DNA of 64,000 bases from Cupriavidus basilensis (GTDB lineage Bacteria; Pseudomonadota; Gammaproteobacteria; Burkholderiales; Burkholderiaceae), in NCBI RefSeq assembly GCF_008801925.2, contig NZ_CP062804.1:1488001-1552000 (forward strand), given 5' to 3'. The position numbers and the translations under genes are program-made. Below are positions 62,197 through 64,000 of this stretch, in pieces; the first letter of the stretch is position 1; every line of letters begins with the position of its first letter. The notes below the pieces were generated by a model. That model ran no database searches. It was not told where the DNA came from and saw nothing but the letters and a program-made list of their open reading frames with translations.

Positions 62197-64000
62197 ATGA
62201 ACCCATCCTCCTCCCCGATGCTCGTCAAGCCGATCCATCTCGTGCCGTCGCCTGGCCCCGCCGGCCCGGCCCTGTCACCGCTCTCGGCCCGTTTGCGCAA
62301 GGAACTGCGCGGCGACGTGTTCTTCGACCGCGCCAGCCGGGGCCGCTACGCCACCGATGCCTCGATCTACCAGATCACGCCCATCGGCGTGGTGGTGCCG
62401 CGGGACCAGGCGGACCTGTTGCTGGCGCTGGAGATCGCCCGCGACGAAAAAGCCCCGGTGCTGGCGCGCGGCGCCGGTACCAGCCAGTGCGGCCAGACGG
62501 TTGGCGAGGCGCTGGTGATCGACAACAGCAAGTGGCTGAACAACGTGGTGGATTTTGATCCCGTGGCCGCCACCGTCACGGTTGAGCCCGGCATTGTGCT
62601 GGATCACCTCAATGCCTGGCTGAAGCCGCACGGCCTGTGGTTCCCGGTGGATGTATCGACGGGGGCGCAATGCACCATCGGCGGCATGGCCGGCAACAAC
62701 TCTTGCGGCTCGCGCTCCATCGAGTACGGCAACATGGTGCACAACGTGTTGGGCATCGATGCCGTGCTGGCAGATGGCAGCCAATGCCATTTCGGCTCGC
62801 TCAAGTCACCCGTTTCCGATCCACGCGTGGCGGGCATCCTGAAGGGCTTGCAACGCATCGCCACGCGCGAGCGGGATGAGATCGCTGAGCGCATGCCCAA
62901 GGTGCTGCGCCGTGTGGCCGGCTACAACATCGACCTGTTCGCATGCCAGAATCCGCGCGCCTATACCGACGACGGCTACGCCAATCTCTCCCATATCCTC
63001 GTGGGTTCGGAGGGCACGCTGGCGTACAGCCGGCAGGTCACGCTGAAGCTGTCTGCGCTGCCACGGCACAAGGTGCTGGGCGTGGTGAATTTCCCCACGT
63101 TCTACCAGGCCATGGACATGACGCAGCATATCGTCAGGCTCAAGCCGGTTGCGGTGGAGCTGGTGGACCGCACCATGATCGACCTGTCGATGGAGAACCC
63201 GGCGTTTCGCCCGGTCATCGAGAGCGCCTTGTCCGGCGAGCCGCAGGCCATCCTGCTGGTCGAGTTCGCCGGGGAGGAACACAGCGCGCTGCTGGCGCAG
63301 CTTGACGACCTGGCGGCGCTGATGAGCGACCTGGGGCTGCCCGGCTCGGTGGTCAAGATGGCCGACGCGAAGTCGCAGAAGGCGCTGTGGGATGTGCGCA
63401 AGGCTGGGCTCAATATCATGATGAGCATGAAGGGCGACGGCAAGCCGGTTTCCTTTATCGAGGATTGCGCCGTGCCGCTGGAGCACCTGGCCGAGTACAC
63501 CCGCCGGCTGACCGCCGTGTTCCACAAGCACGAGACCGAAGGCACCTGGTATGCCCATGCCAGCGTGGGCACGCTGCATGTGCGCCCGATCCTGGACATG
63601 CGGCGCGACGGCGCGGTGCGCATGCGCGAGATCGCCGAGGAAGCGGCGGAGCTGGTGCGCGAGTACAAGGGCGCGTACTCCGGAGAACACGGCGACGGCC
63701 TGTGCCGGGGCGAATGGGTGGCCTGGCAGTATGGCCCGCGCATCAATGCGGCCTTCGGGGAGATCAAGGCGCTGTTCGATCCAGACAACCGCTTCAACCC
63801 GGACAAGATCGTACGCCCGCCCAGGATGGACGCGCGCGAGAACTTCCGCTTTGCGCCGGGCTATGCCGCCTTGCCGCTCACGCCGGCGCTCGACTGGTCC
63901 GCATGGAACGTCAGCCGCAACCCGCTGACCGGCGAGGAGACGGCGCCCGGCACGGGCACCGACCGCGCCGGCGGCCTGGCGGCGGCGGTGGAGATGTGCA
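62197..64000 (+). CDS. GlcD-type FAD-linked oxidase, partial (3' end off window)
   Basis: At least 601 codons are visible, with the gene running off the right end. The N-terminus (about 30-230) is a FAD_binding_4 (VAO/PCMH-type) domain: the LARGAGTSQCGQ stretch (near 91) and the GGMAGNNSCGSRSIEYGN region (near 166) bind flavin. The substrate domain follows (about 260-520), and the FAD-linked oxidase C-terminal domain with YSGEHGDGLCRGEW near 493 is typical of D-lactate, glycolate and D-2-hydroxyglutarate dehydrogenases. Proteins this long usually continue into an Fe-S GlcF-like part, likely beyond 64000. ATG 62197 has AGAAAG upstream. It presumably oxidises a D-2-hydroxy acid to a 2-oxo acid. 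Confidence 0.9.
   Translation, partial: MNPSSSPMLVKPIHLVPSPGPAGPALSPLSARLRKELRGDVFFDRASRGRYATDASIYQITPIGVVVPRDQADLLLALEIARDEKAPVLARGAGTSQCGQTVGEALVIDNSKWLNNVVDFDPVAATVTVEPGIVLDHLNAWLKPHGLWFPVDVSTGAQCTIGGMAGNNSCGSRSIEYGNMVHNVLGIDAVLADGSQCHFGSLKSPVSDPRVAGILKGLQRIATRERDEIAERMPKVLRRVAGYNIDLFACQNPRAYTDDGYANLSHILVGSEGTLAYSRQVTLKLSALPRHKVLGVVNFPTFYQAMDMTQHIVRLKPVAVELVDRTMIDLSMENPAFRPVIESALSGEPQAILLVEFAGEEHSALLAQLDDLAALMSDLGLPGSVVKMADAKSQKALWDVRKAGLNIMMSMKGDGKPVSFIEDCAVPLEHLAEYTRRLTAVFHKHETEGTWYAHASVGTLHVRPILDMRRDGAVRMREIAEEAAELVREYKGAYSGEHGDGLCRGEWVAWQYGPRINAAFGEIKALFDPDNRFNPDKIVRPPRMDARENFRFAPGYAALPLTPALDWSAWNVSRNPLTGEETAPGTGTDRAGGLAAAVEMC

Overview
The window is high-G+C DNA from a Burkholderiales betaproteobacterium, most likely Cupriavidus or a close Ralstonia relative. 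This is inferred from a Bug/TctC-type binding protein, many LysR regulators, a five-gene gentisate operon, a FAD/GntR-controlled hydroxyacid cluster, a six-gene Mrp/Pha antiporter operon and a small HiPIP. It reads as ordinary chromosomal or chromid sequence: no tRNA, rRNA, insertion sequence, phage gene or CRISPR array was recognised. Coding is dense, with about 52 genes on both strands and a few decayed loci.

Layout. 0.1-7 kb: a DHA2 drug-efflux-type transporter, a small protein with a 2OG-Fe(II) dioxygenase facial triad, a DUF1254/DUF1214 lipoprotein and a TonB-dependent receptor, the last two meeting at a shared terminator. 7-10.6 kb: metE with divergent metR and a consensus MetR box. 10.6-13.6 kb: an NAD-kinase-like protein and an SPFH (band 7) protein in one operon, facing a Nudix-type NrtR-like regulator. 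Their shared promoter carries two 17-bp operators, one filling the -35/-10 spacer. 13.6-21.4 kb: an Lrp regulator with an ACT-like partner, bluB, a cystathionine beta-lyase, a Bug binding protein, a four-module rhodanese, a cysteine-dioxygenase-like enzyme and its divergent LysR; this looks like sulfur amino acid turnover. 21.4-25 kb: two divergent chemoreceptors. 25-28 kb: a large bifunctional-PBP-like protein. 28-36 kb: a YoaK-DUF1232 fusion with an HPr-like protein lacking the active-site His, an M20 peptidase, a PAS-PAS-GAF-GGDEF-EAL protein, an orphan cbiE and a tandem Usp protein.

36-39.5 kb: a deletion scar joining an ArsR-type start to a YeeE/YedE-type end, a CDF metal exporter and a second DHA2 transporter. 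39.9-46.3 kb: the gentisate operon (gentisate dioxygenase, fumarylpyruvate hydrolase, maleylpyruvate isomerase, 3-hydroxybenzoate 6-hydroxylase, aromatic acid transporter) with a divergent LysR regulator. Together these convert 3-hydroxybenzoate through gentisate to pyruvate and fumarate. 46.35-46.45 kb: a strong candidate for a Fur-controlled small RNA (promoter overlapping a near-perfect Fur box, about 68 nt, then a rho-independent terminator). 46.6-54.7 kb: an OPT-family transporter and the Mrp antiporter operon A/B-C-D-E-F-G. 54.7-58.3 kb: HiPIP, an unknown protein, an SDR, a 9 x 12-bp tandem repeat, a decayed hydrolase/amidohydrolase operon whose last gene (XapX) survives, and a DUF2188 protein. 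58.3-64 kb: a GntR/FCD regulator facing a serine-glyoxylate-type aminotransferase, an MFS transporter and a GlcD-type FAD oxidase that runs off the window.

The most interesting items are the Fur-linked small RNA, the NrtR-like/SPFH/NAD-kinase-like module with its promoter architecture, the His-to-Gln HPr-like protein beside a YoaK-DUF1232 fusion, and two deletion scars. All functions are read from sequence motifs and gene context; no search was run.
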